From NCBI GenBank assembly GCA_004560045.1, contig SFWF01000001.1:10180-74179 (forward strand): a stretch of DNA of 64,000 nucleotides, written 5' to 3'. Of this stretch, positions 50,614 through 58,901 are shown one piece after another. The notes beneath the pieces were generated by a model, which was not told the DNA's origin, did no database searches, and saw only the letters and a program-made list of their open reading frames with translations. Position 1 is the stretch's first letter. Each line of letters starts with the position of its first letter. Source of the stretch: a bacterium (GTDB lineage: Bacteria > Bacillota > Clostridia > Oscillospirales > Acutalibacteraceae). The position numbers were made by a program, and so were the translations under genes.

Positions 50614-53600
50614 TTAATTAGGATAAATCAGTTTTTCGTTGTTACCCTGGCCTACGGAGAAGCGGTAAACACGTTCGGAGGATACCGATATTGCGTTAAA
50701 GCAGGCTTCGGTCTTAGTTCCGCGCTTTCTTACGTAGACTCTCCAGGGGAGATCCTTACGGTTTACGCTACTCGTGGCAAGAGCCTCGTAGGTCTGATCT
50801 CCCGACTGGTCAACGCTTGCGGAGGGTGTGCATATCTGCCAGAGGTCGACGTCGCTTTCATAGAGAGAAAGCTCGAGGTGCTGATGACCGAACTGCCAGG
50901 TTATGATGTCGCCGTTCTTACCGGCAAAGCTTGCGTTTACGGATACTGCGTTACCCCAGTTATCGGTGAGGGAGGCGGTATAGGTGCCTCCTGCACCGAA
51001 GGTCTTAATAAGCTCACGGATCTCTTCGCCGAACCAGACCTTGGAGTTATAGCAATTGGTTGCCCTATCTATACCCATGTGGGAAACGAAGATGACGTCG
51101 TAATCGGCAGGAAGCTGTCCGAGTGCGTCCTCTGCAAGCCAGCGGACCTGGTCGGCCGAATAGCCCCAATAGTTACATCCGTGATAATATTTTGCGCTGT
51201 CGGTAGTGCCGTTAGCGTCCTTCACGGGCATACCGTCGAGGAGTCCGTCGCCGTTAATGTCGCCGAGGACATAGCCGTTTTCGTCATATTTGGCCTCGTA
51301 GTCGAGGGCATCGAGGGCGATAACACGGGTCTTTTTATCCTCTAAATCGTAGTAGTAATACTTGGAATTTGCACGCTTTGCGGGATCGTCCTGAACTACG
51401 GTTATACCGTTTCGGTTGGTGTAGCGGTCGATAATATTGTTCTGCCAGTCGAGGTCGGTAATAACTCTTTCCTCATAAAGCTCCCTGTTGGTATTTGAGC
51501 CCGCAAGGAGATGATAGGAGTTGTCGTCGTGGTTACCCATAAGGACGAATACCGGCTTGGTGCAGGCAAGGAAGGGGTCTAAAGCGGCCTGAGTCCAATT
51601 AACGGCCTCCTCTTTAGAGCCGTACATACCCGTAGTGGTATCTCCGCCGATCACAACGAAGTCGATATCGTCGTTCTCGTTGGCCATTTTAGCCATAAGG
51701 GCGGCCTGCTTCAGAAGGGAGGCATTATCGATGCCACCAAAGTGAATATCGGTGATGAAGAGATAGTTTACGGCGTCTGAGCCTACCTCGCTTATCTTCT
51801 CGGAGACTATCTGAGCCTCAATTCCGTAGTAGAGCTCGTCTTTAGTTCCTGCGTGAACGAGGTATTTAAGCTCGGAGGGAACACTTATCTTACTGAAGTC
51901 GGGTCTTGCAGAGAAGAGGACGTAGGAGCTCTCGGTTACTACGCCGTTTTCTACCGCACCGTTTGCGACAAAGAGGTCGTTATAGGTGGTAACGGTATAG
52001 TCAGCGTCGTCGGGAAGGATCGTTCCCTCGGGGAGGTATACGTAGTAGGCCGAAAGGTCGGCATTGTCGGGGATAATGTCCTTAGCGGCAGGAATGTCGG
52101 TAACCGATGCGGTTAAAACGTCGGTATAGTATTCGGTGCCGTCGGTGAGTTTTACGTATCCGCGAACAGATACCTTATAGTCGTCATTCTTCTCGAAGCC
52201 TTCAAGATATGCCGAGTATACGGTAGTACCCGTGATGGGGTTGACGCTCCAATTTTTGGTAAGGTCGGTCTGAGAAAAGGCGAAGATTCCTGCCTTATCG
52301 GCGTTTTCGAGGGTGAGGGCGGTGTCGACCTCTGCGCCCTTAACGAGTACGCCGTGCTCGGCAACGGTATAATCTCTGCCTGCCATATTTATGACGTTAT
52401 CATTTCCGTCATACGAAAGCATAAAGCGGAGGGCTTCGCCGTCATCGGTGGTCTCGGCCTCAACACCTACCGATTCGGTAGCCGAGGAGACGATTACCGT
52501 ATCGATAAATACGGTAGCGTTGGTTGCGGCGCTGAGCTTTGCGGCAAGTACGGTGTTATCTGAAACGCCGTAGGGGGTTATGATAACGCTTGCGAGCTTC
52601 CATTCATCAGAGGCGGGAAGACTTGCGGAGGAGGCGACCTTAACGCCGTTTTCGATCAGGCCGTCTGCAAGGCCGATTCCGAAGGAGAAATTAGCGTCGG
52701 ATTTATAGAAGAAATCTACGCGGTAGGTCTTGCCTTCGATAACGTCGAGGGTGTGGTCGTTCTTAAGCTCGAAGAAGGCGGGAGCAGAGGCAGAAAGGTT
52801 TGCCTTAAGGGAGAAGCTTCCCGTATTATAGGCTTCGTCGGAAATTACGGCATTCTTAAGACCCTGGGTGCGCTGAGCGTAGGTGTCGAAGCCGACGAAG
52901 ATATCCTGATTTTTTGCCGTAACAGAGGGAACATCGGTTACCTTATCGCAGTATAGATTCTGATCGAAGTTGCCGAATTTCATTACGGGGGCGGAGGTGC
53001 AGGCCTCGTCGGAATACCAGTTGCCGTACATCATCTTGGATGCGGTAGCGGTGGGATCGTAGAGGGAGTAGGTCTCCTCGCTGTAGTAGGCGGGGAGGTT
53101 TATAGCGCTTCCGGGAAGTCCCTCGAAGGTGTCCTTAAGGACGTAGCTTGAGCCGTCCTTAACGTAGAGGTTGACGTTAGTGACCTTTTCGATCTTAATA
53201 TAGTCGAGGTCGTAGTCCATCTTATAACCTGCGCAGAGAAGACCGGTATAGAAACGGTTTGCAACCCGGCCCGAATTGGACATTACGGGATATTCGTCGG
53301 GGGTGATGAAGTAGACGGTTATAGTCTGCCAATTTTCGGAGGCGGTAAGACCTGATTTAAGGGTTACTGTAGCGGTTTTGTTATCGTTATCGGCGTAACA
53401 CTGACGTCCGTTGTTAGTTCCGTAGAACATAGCGATGGAGGGAGAGCCGCCACCTGTACTGTTTATACGGACGCGATAGGTCATTTTAAAAGTAGTGCCT
53501 GTGGGAAGGACCTGACCGCTTTCGGCATCGCTGTTCGTATTGGTGACGCCGGTGGGAGTGGGGGTTATGGACCAGTTGGGAGCCCAGGCGGATGCACCGG

Positions 53601-56151
53601 AATGGTTATAGTAGTGGAGATATTTATCTCCCTCTTCATCGGGGTCGTCCACCGTTTTAAAGTAGAGAACGTTCTGATAAGGCTTGTAGGAGTCGGCAGA
53701 GGGTAAGAAGGTGTTTACCTCGGCGACGACCTTATACTCGTCAAATTCGATGGTACGGGACCAGGAATCATAGTTTCCGTCGGCAGGATGACAGAATTTC
53801 CAGACGGCATAGAGGGTAACGCCGTCCATTTCCTCGGTGACTTCGGTAACGAAGTTGGTGCCTTCCTTATCAGTGGCCCAGCCTACGAACTTATCGTTAT
53901 TAAATACGGGGGTCTCGACGGTTATGTCCTTGCCGATAAGCTGCTCGGATGTAAGTGTCTTAGAACCGTCCCCGAAAAGGCCTCCGTTTGCATCAAAGGT
54001 TACCGAAACGGGGTTGGGAGTCCAGAGGGCGTAGAGGGTGGTGTTTGCAAGGTCGGCAGTAGCGGTAACTATGGGAGCAGTAGCGTCGGCCGATTTGCCC
54101 CAGCCCATAAAGATATAGCCTTCTCTTGCAGGGTTCAGTTCGGTGAGCTTGATGCCCTCAAACTGAGTGACCGTCTTGGTCTGGCCGCCGCCTGCAAGGG
54201 TGCCGCCGTTTGCGTTAAAGGTAACGTTTGCAACAGCAGGCTTCCAGATAGCGTAAAGGGTCTTTCCCTTAAGGTCGGAGGTAACGGTGGTTAAAACATC
54301 GCCGTCGGTGTGGGTAGACCAGCCTGCAAAGGTGACGGTCTCGTCAGCGTTTGTGGGAACGGTTGCAGAGGGTGCAGAGCCGATACTCAGACTTGCAGAA
54401 AAGGTTGTTCCCTCTCCGAAGGTACCGCCGTTGGCGTCTAAGGTAACGTCGGCGGTATCGGTGGTTGCGGTTTTTGTGATGGTGATAGAGTCGATATAGA
54501 AAACAGAAGCCGGACTTCCGCAGGTGATGGAGAAATACTGACCGACGGATTCAGACTTGATTTCTACGCCTTCGGTGGTGTAGGGGTCGGGATAGGTAGT
54601 GCCGGTTACCTTAAACTTGTTTCTCTGCCACAGGTCAGCTTTGAAGTGATTGGTTGTGCCAACCTCTTCAAAGTTTTTGGTGGATAAGTTCATGACATCA
54701 TCAAAATACTGCTGGAGCGTGCCGTTTACCTGTGAAAAACCGGTGAAGGAGCGGTCTTTATCACTCCAGAAACAGGAGGAAGCGCGGTACATAGGATAGC
54801 CGCTTACCATTGCTCCGCTATCTTTGGTAGCATCGGTACCGTCGATGAAATACCAAGAGTTTGTTCCGTTATAGGAACTATCGAGAAGGGCATAAGCGGC
54901 CTGATCGGAATGGAAGGCGCCGCCGCCGAGGAATATCTGCGAGTGGGCGCCGGCTTTTTCTATATAGCCTGTAACCTGAACCTTATATGTGGAGTTAGGG
55001 TCGATAACGTAGGGTTTTCCGTTTTTATCGGTTGGGACATACTGAACATATCCGCTTCCTGAAGTATGCGATGCGAAGCGTAGAGCGGAAATTTTTCTTG
55101 TGCTTCCGTCCTTCATGGTAACGTCGATATTCTGCTGTGTCATAGTCGCGCCCGAATTCTGAGCGTGGAAGGGATAGAAGGTGTTGCCGTCGCCGTCGGT
55201 AAATTCGGTGACCTCGGGAGTGGCAGCCTTGACCTCGCCCTCGCTGAAGTTGAAGGTGTAGGACTCGCCTACCTCGAAGGTGCGGCTGCGGTTAGCGGTG
55301 ATCTCGATGCTGTCTATGTAATATGTAGCGTTGCCGTTATAGCCGTTAACGTTAACGTTACCTGCCGAGAAGAAGATTCCGAAATATTTTCCGAAATCGT
55401 AGTATTCTTCGTTGCTAACGAAGGAAGTGGTTCCGCCTTCGGTAACGGCTTTATAGGTCGACTGCTCAAACATTCCGCCGGTGGTAGAGAAATCGAGGGT
55501 GCGGAAGGTTCTTGTGTCGCTGGCAAACTTAACCTCGGGATAATATCTCGGGTCGCTTGCCCAACCGTAACTTATACAGCGATAGAAGGGATTCCAGCCT
55601 GTTGTGTCAACATATTTATCGTTAGTTCCGTCATACAGATAGAAAGTCTTATCCATAGCGGTGGTATTGCAGGCCTGCTCGTTAGAGGCAAGGGTACCGC
55701 CGCCCATAAAGAACTGACCGTGAGCGGTAGCGGCCATGGTGTAAACGTTGAATTTTACGGTATAAAAAGTATTGGGTTCGATGATAAAGGGCTGACCGTT
55801 TTCGTCGGTGGGGATGAAGAGGGTCTTACCGCCTGCGGAGACCTCGGCGGTGGTTATAGTCTTGCCGTCTACCTCGAAGTTCTTCTGCTTAACGTAGGTT
55901 TCGGTAGAAGTCGAGTGCACGGGATAGAAGACGTTGCCCTCCTTGTCGACAGCATAGTCGGAGTTTACGGCATAGTTTCTTACCTTATCGAAATTGAAAA
56001 CGAAGGTATCGGAAAGATAACCCGAATCGATCTTGGTATAGTCGGTAGTATCGGCGGTGCCGTTGGAGGCTATGGCTCCGTTTACAAGGAAGGTAGAGAT
56101 TACGATAGCTACGCTTAAAACGATGGCAATAAGCTTTTTAGATTTTTTCAT
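50614..56151 (-). CDS. Giant secreted protein: jelly-roll-like modules, InlB-type repeats and a C-terminal calcineurin-like metallophosphatase
   Basis: An 1845-residue exported protein. Signal peptide residues 1-29. Two related modules (about 45-305 and 306-560) have beta-sandwich character and end in YIDSI strands, like carbohydrate-binding domains. Three Listeria-Bacteroides (InlB B-type) repeats lie at about 562-785, each with a DANGG/NANGG core and a GW block, ending LYAxW. Two more sandwich-like modules follow (about 790-1005 and 1070-1225), then a Fn3-like part. The metallophosphatase (about 1455-1840) has all motifs: DIH, GGD, GNHD near 1539, VSH and GHQH near 1755. No LPxTG or S-layer anchor. 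Substrate unknown. SD AAGGAG precedes the ATG. Confidence 0.85.
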   Translation of the reverse strand: MKKSKKLIAIVLSVAIVISTFLVNGAIASNGTADTTDYTKIDSGYLSDTFVFNFDKVRNYAVNSDYAVDKEGNVFYPVHSTSTETYVKQKNFEVDGKTITTAEVSAGGKTLFIPTDENGQPFIIEPNTFYTVKFNVYTMAATAHGQFFMGGGTLASNEQACNTTAMDKTFYLYDGTNDKYVDTTGWNPFYRCISYGWASDPRYYPEVKFASDTRTFRTLDFSTTGGMFEQSTYKAVTEGGTTSFVSNEEYYDFGKYFGIFFSAGNVNVNGYNGNATYYIDSIEITANRSRTFEVGESYTFNFSEGEVKAATPEVTEFTDGDGNTFYPFHAQNSGATMTQQNIDVTMKDGSTRKISALRFASHTSGSGYVQYVPTDKNGKPYVIDPNSTYKVQVTGYIEKAGAHSQIFLGGGAFHSDQAAYALLDSSYNGTNSWYFIDGTDATKDSGAMVSGYPMYRASSCFWSDKDRSFTGFSQVNGTLQQYFDDVMNLSTKNFEEVGTTNHFKADLWQRNKFKVTGTTYPDPYTTEGVEIKSESVGQYFSITCGSPASVFYIDSITITKTATTDTADVTLDANGGTFGEGTTFSASLSIGSAPSATVPTNADETVTFAGWSTHTDGDVLTTVTSDLKGKTLYAIWKPAVANVTFNANGGTLAGGGQTKTVTQFEGIKLTELNPAREGYIFMGWGKSADATAPIVTATADLANTTLYALWTPNPVSVTFDANGGLFGDGSKTLTSEQLIGKDITVETPVFNNDKFVGWATDKEGTNFVTEVTEEMDGVTLYAVWKFCHPADGNYDSWSRTIEFDEYKVVAEVNTFLPSADSYKPYQNVLYFKTVDDPDEEGDKYLHYYNHSGASAWAPNWSITPTPTGVTNTNSDAESGQVLPTGTTFKMTYRVRINSTGGGSPSIAMFYGTNNGRQCYADNDNKTATVTLKSGLTASENWQTITVYFITPDEYPVMSNSGRVANRFYTGLLCAGYKMDYDLDYIKIEKVTNVNLYVKDGSSYVLKDTFEGLPGSAINLPAYYSEETYSLYDPTATASKMMYGNWYSDEACTSAPVMKFGNFDQNLYCDKVTDVPSVTAKNQDIFVGFDTYAQRTQGLKNAVISDEAYNTGSFSLKANLSASAPAFFELKNDHTLDVIEGKTYRVDFFYKSDANFSFGIGLADGLIENGVKVASSASLPASDEWKLASVIITPYGVSDNTVLAAKLSAATNATVFIDTVIVSSATESVGVEAETTDDGEALRFMLSYDGNDNVINMAGRDYTVAEHGVLVKGAEVDTALTLENADKAGIFAFSQTDLTKNWSVNPITGTTVYSAYLEGFEKNDDYKVSVRGYVKLTDGTEYYTDVLTASVTDIPAAKDIIPDNADLSAYYVYLPEGTILPDDADYTVTTYNDLFVANGAVENGVVTESSYVLFSARPDFSKISVPSELKYLVHAGTKDELYYGIEAQIVSEKISEVGSDAVNYLFITDIHFGGIDNASLLKQAALMAKMANENDDIDFVVIGGDTTTGMYGSKEEAVNWTQAALDPFLACTKPVFVLMGNHDDNSYHLLAGSNTNRELYEERVITDLDWQNNIIDRYTNRNGITVVQDDPAKRANSKYYYYDLEDKKTRVIALDALDYEAKYDENGYVLGDINGDGLLDGMPVKDANGTTDSAKYYHGCNYWGYSADQVRWLAEDALGQLPADYDVIFVSHMGIDRATNCYNSKVWFGEEIRELIKTFGAGGTYTASLTDNWGNAVSVNASFAGKNGDIITWQFGHQHLELSLYESDVDLWQICTPSASVDQSGDQTYEALATSSVNRKDLPWRVYVRKRGTKTEACFNAISVSSERVYRFSVGQGNNEKLIYPN

Positions 56152-56169
56152 AGTATTTCTCTCCTTTCT

Positions 56170-56502
56170 TTAGTTTGCTCCGCCGATGAGTATCAGGCGG
56201 AGGGCGGCCGAGTCGGCAGAATCGAAGGTGCCGCTAAGGTCGAAGTCGACCGAACCGTTTTTAAGGGCAACAAGGTCGCATATATCCATTTCCTTGTCGC
56301 CATTCAGGTCGTAGAAGACTTCGCCCGAACCGTTTGCGGCCTCGTATTTTATAAGGCCCTCGGTCGATTCGGTTCCGAAAAACTTTTCGCCGTTTTTCGT
56401 TGCGATTTTGACGGTGCCGTCGTCGACGCCTGCGGCAAAGGCGGTAAGGCCTACCGAGCAGGCAAGGAGCAGACAAAGCACCGGCGCTATGATCTTTTTC
56501 AT
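56170..56502 (-). CDS. Small secreted protein with type I dockerin-like repeats
   Basis: A 110-residue protein: signal peptide 1-23 (ending AFAA), about 35 residues of linker, then two EF-hand-type dockerin half-repeats, DLNGDKEMDICDLVALK near 66 and DLSGTFDSADSAALRLI near 87. Spacing of D-x-N/S-x-D/T residues fits calcium loops. No catalytic domain is present, so it is a dockerin on its own. It ends 18 bases before the giant phosphatase start and is surely co-transcribed with it. No cohesin is seen in this window. Confidence 0.78.
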   Translation of the reverse strand: MKKIIAPVLCLLLACSVGLTAFAAGVDDGTVKIATKNGEKFFGTESTEGLIKYEAANGSGEVFYDLNGDKEMDICDLVALKNGSVDFDLSGTFDSADSAALRLILIGGAN

Positions 56503-56574
56503 AATTAGCTTCCGTCCTTTCAGATTTTGGGGTCGACTTTTTTCAAAATAGTTAAACAAAAAACAATATATATC

Positions 56575-56603
56575 TTGAAAATCAGCCACTTCCCGAGTAT
56601 AAT
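56575..56603 (+). promoter_or_regulatory. Sigma-A promoter for the AraC regulator
   Basis: TTGAAA (56575-56580), 17-base spacer and TATAAT (56598-56603), giving a leader of roughly 95 bases. Confidence 0.7.
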
Positions 56604-56605
56604 AA

Positions 56606-56635
56606 ATTATACCTTTTGTAACATTATTGCATAAA
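56606..56635 (-). promoter_or_regulatory. Weak -35 / strong -10 promoter for the dockerin-phosphatase operon
   Basis: Perfect TATAAT on the minus strand at 56606-56611, but only TTATGC or TTTATG in the -35 place (56629-56635). The shape of an activator-dependent promoter. Confidence 0.45.
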
Positions 56636-56657
56636 TTATTCAAAATTTCAATTTAAT

Positions 56658-56677
56658 TTTATTTAACTTTATTTAAC
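56658..56677. repeat. Tandem 10-base repeat TTTATTTAAC, possible AraC-type operator
   Basis: Two exact copies in tandem, one helical turn apart, centred about 65-70 bases upstream of the expected start of the dockerin-phosphatase mRNA. Confidence 0.5.
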
Positions 56678-56703
56678 AATTTTAATCTTTTTAAGGATTG
56701 CTT

Positions 56704-57552
56704 ATGAAAAAGAGCTTAGTCGGATACGATTACAAAAATCTCATGGGATATAAAATAACCTGCCTCGTTTCTGCCGATGAGGCCGATCTACCCTTTCATT
56801 TCGTCACCTTCGGACGAAGCTACAGGGAAATAAAGGTCAACTGGGAAAGCACCAATAAATGCTTTCTAATATATTCGGAAAAGGGCCTCGGAAGAGCATT
56901 TATTAAGGGGAAATGGGTAAAACTGCCTGAGGGCAGCGCCGCCTACTGGCCGTCAGATCACAGGGTCAGATACGAGCCTATAGGAGACGAGCCCTGGCAG
57001 CTCTCCTTTTTCACCTTTACGGGACGAAATGCCGAAAGCACCTTGGAGCTTGACGAATGTACGGTAGAAAGCGCTGAGCTGAGCTTTATACCCGAATTTA
57101 TGGATAAGCTCACCGATAAGCACGACAAGGACGATTTTCAGGAGTTTTCGGTAAGCGGACTTTGCTATTTGCTTTTAAAGCTCCGAAAGCTCACCCGCGG
57201 AACGTCCGGCATCGATAAAGGAGTAACCGTAACCAATCGCATACAGCAATCGGTCAAGCACCTTAACGAACATATTACCGAGACGCTTTCGGTGGCATCC
57301 CTTGCGGAGGAATGCGGCATAAGCGAGGAATATTACTGCAAAATATTCAAGCAGTTTACCGGGGCGACCCCTACGAAGTATGTAAACGCCCTGAGAATAT
57401 CCCGAGCCTGCGATCTTCTTCAGAAAAATCCCGACAGCAAGATAGAGGAAATAAGCCGCGAGTGCGGATTTAATCACATTACCTATTTTAATAAGATATT
57501 CAAGCGTGAGATGGGAATCAGTCCTACCGAATTCAAGGAAAGAAGCAAGTAA
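56704..57552 (+). CDS. AraC-family transcription regulator
   Basis: A 282-residue regulator with an N-terminal cupin-like sensor part (about 1-165) and a C-terminal pair of HTH motifs (about 180-282). The second HTH block IEEISRECGFNHITYFNKIFK is the AraC signature (only part quoted matters: GFNHITYFNKIFK), followed by MGISPTEF. ATG at 56704 with AAGGA 6 bases before is chosen over an in-frame TTG at 56698. Divergent from the dockerin-phosphatase operon, its likely target. Confidence 0.9.
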   Translation: MKKSLVGYDYKNLMGYKITCLVSADEADLPFHFVTFGRSYREIKVNWESTNKCFLIYSEKGLGRAFIKGKWVKLPEGSAAYWPSDHRVRYEPIGDEPWQLSFFTFTGRNAESTLELDECTVESAELSFIPEFMDKLTDKHDKDDFQEFSVSGLCYLLLKLRKLTRGTSGIDKGVTVTNRIQQSVKHLNEHITETLSVASLAEECGISEEYYCKIFKQFTGATPTKYVNALRISRACDLLQKNPDSKIEEISRECGFNHITYFNKIFKREMGISPTEFKERSK

Positions 57553-57559
57553 TAATCCG

Positions 57560-57599
57560 AAAAAAGGATACGCATCCGTACGGGTGCGTATCCTTTTTT
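57560..57599. terminator. Bidirectional terminator between araC-type gene and mazF
   Basis: Fifteen-base perfect stem 57560-57574/57585-57599 with A6/T6 ends and an inner CCGTACGG palindrome. Confidence 0.92.
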
Positions 57600-57939
57600 A
57601 TAGTCCGAAGCTGACCGTAAGGGCTTTGTTTACCATATCCATTGAGGTCATATCGAGGGTTCCCATTTTTTCTTTGAGCCTCTGCTTATCGATGGTCCTT
57701 ACCTGCTCTAAAAGCACAATGGAGTCCTTGGCAAGGCCGCAGCCCGTTGCATTTACCTGAATATGAGTAGGAAGCTTGGTCTTATCCTTCTGACTCGTTA
57801 TGGCCGCCGCGATCACGGTGGGGCTGTATTTATTGCCGATGTCGTTCTGAATAATAAGTACCGGACGTATTCCGCCCTGCTCACTGCCTACTACGGGGCT
57901 CAGGTCTGCATAGTAAATATCTCCGCGTTTTACTGTCAT
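57598..57939 (-). CDS. MazF/NdoA-type endoribonuclease
   Basis: A 113-residue mRNA interferase of the PemK/MazF family: [21 protein letters not shown] (the first 20 residues after Met hold the RGD/GSEQGG loop), RPVLIIQND near 25, the [14 protein letters not shown] block near 75. All match active NdoA-type enzymes. No antitoxin gene fits in the 108 bases upstream, and deoD lies beyond, so it is an orphan here. Its stop lies inside the terminator stem. Confidence 0.9.
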   Translation of the reverse strand: MTVKRGDIYYADLSPVVGSEQGGIRPVLIIQNDIGNKYSPTVIAAAITSQKDKTKLPTHIQVNATGCGLAKDSIVLLEQVRTIDKQRLKEKMGTLDMTSMDMVNKALTVSFGL

Positions 57940-58047
57940 TTCTTTTCACACCTTGGAAAATTTTCTGTTAGTATTTTACCCTTCCGGTGTGTTTTTAATC
58001 ATTATTTTAATATATTCTATGCGGACGAGGCCTTCTTTGTGCGGGTA

Positions 58048-58767
58048 TCAGAGGGATATTGCCGTTTCGAGGGCAATTTTTATCATATCGGTAAGACTTC
58101 TCTCGCGGGCTTTCGCGTCAAGAGAGTCTCCTTTATATATATGGTCGGATACGGTACAGACAGCGAGGGCTTTTTTACCCGCTCTTGCGGCGTTGGCATA
58201 CAGGGCGGCGGCCTCCATTTCTACGGCCAAAACTCCCATTTTGCGCCAAGGATCGTGGTGACCCGAGCGGTCGGAATAGAAGAGGTCGGAGGAAAGAAGA
58301 TTTCCTACAAGACAGCGTATTCCCGCCTCGCCGCATTTCTCGGCGGCAATTTTTAAAAGGCCGTAATCGGCAATAGGCGCAAAGGAGCCACCCGTTTCAA
58401 ACTGTGACATAAAATTACTGTCGGTGCAGGCGGCCTGACCGAGGACGATATCTCTTACCTCTACGCCGTCCTGCAAGGCTCCCGCAGAGCCTATTCTTAT
58501 AATATTTTCTACTCCGAAAAAGTTAAAAAGCTCGTAGCTGTAGATGCCTATCGAGGGCATTCCCATTCCCGAGGCCATTACGCTGACGGGTCTACCCTTA
58601 TAAAGGCCGGTATAGCCCTGAACTCCGCGGACGTCGTTTACGAGCACGGCATTTTCAAGGAAATTTTCGGCTACGAATTTCGCTCTTTTGGGGTCGCCCG
58701 GCATAAGGACGGTTTTTGCGAAGTCCTCGGGTCTTGCGTTTATATGAGGGGTTGGATAATCTGACAT
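58048..58767 (-). CDS. deoD: Purine nucleoside phosphorylase DeoD
   Basis: A 239-residue hexameric-type phosphorylase of purine salvage. N-terminal TPHINA with the ribose-contact His, MPGDPKRA near 22, SGMGMPSIGIY near 65, RIGSAGAL near 90, MEMEAAALY near 182 and the catalytic Asp in VSDHI near 205. Start has AAGGAGGAG upstream. Confidence 0.95.
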   Translation of the reverse strand: MSDYPTPHINARPEDFAKTVLMPGDPKRAKFVAENFLENAVLVNDVRGVQGYTGLYKGRPVSVMASGMGMPSIGIYSYELFNFFGVENIIRIGSAGALQDGVEVRDIVLGQAACTDSNFMSQFETGGSFAPIADYGLLKIAAEKCGEAGIRCLVGNLLSSDLFYSDRSGHHDPWRKMGVLAVEMEAAALYANAARAGKKALAVCTVSDHIYKGDSLDAKARERSLTDMIKIALETAISL

Positions 58768-58794
58768 GGTATACTCCTCCTTTTCTTTTTTATT

Positions 58795-58823
58795 ATTTTA
58801 CTATAAAACCGCGAAAATTTCAA
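58795..58823 (-). promoter_or_regulatory. Sigma-A promoter for deoD
   Basis: TTGAAA (58818-58823), 17-base spacer and TAAAAT (58795-58800) on the minus strand. Confidence 0.75.
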
Positions 58824-58851
58824 GAAATCCCGTTTTTTAGGCTTATTTTTA

Positions 58852-58880
58852 TTGCAGAAAAATCATAAAGGTTATATAAT
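58852..58880 (+). promoter_or_regulatory. Sigma-A promoter for the GH2 gene
   Basis: TTGCAG (58852-58857), 17-base spacer and TATAAT (58875-58880), 21 bases upstream of the start. Confidence 0.7.
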
Positions 58881-58901
58881 GCTCTTAAAGGAGTTGACCT
58901 T

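Noticed and set aside
55165..56118. 317-codon plus-strand frame opposite the giant phosphatase
   Set aside because: Gly/Val/Ser-rich translation typical of an antisense shadow of a Thr/Tyr/Ala-rich secreted protein.
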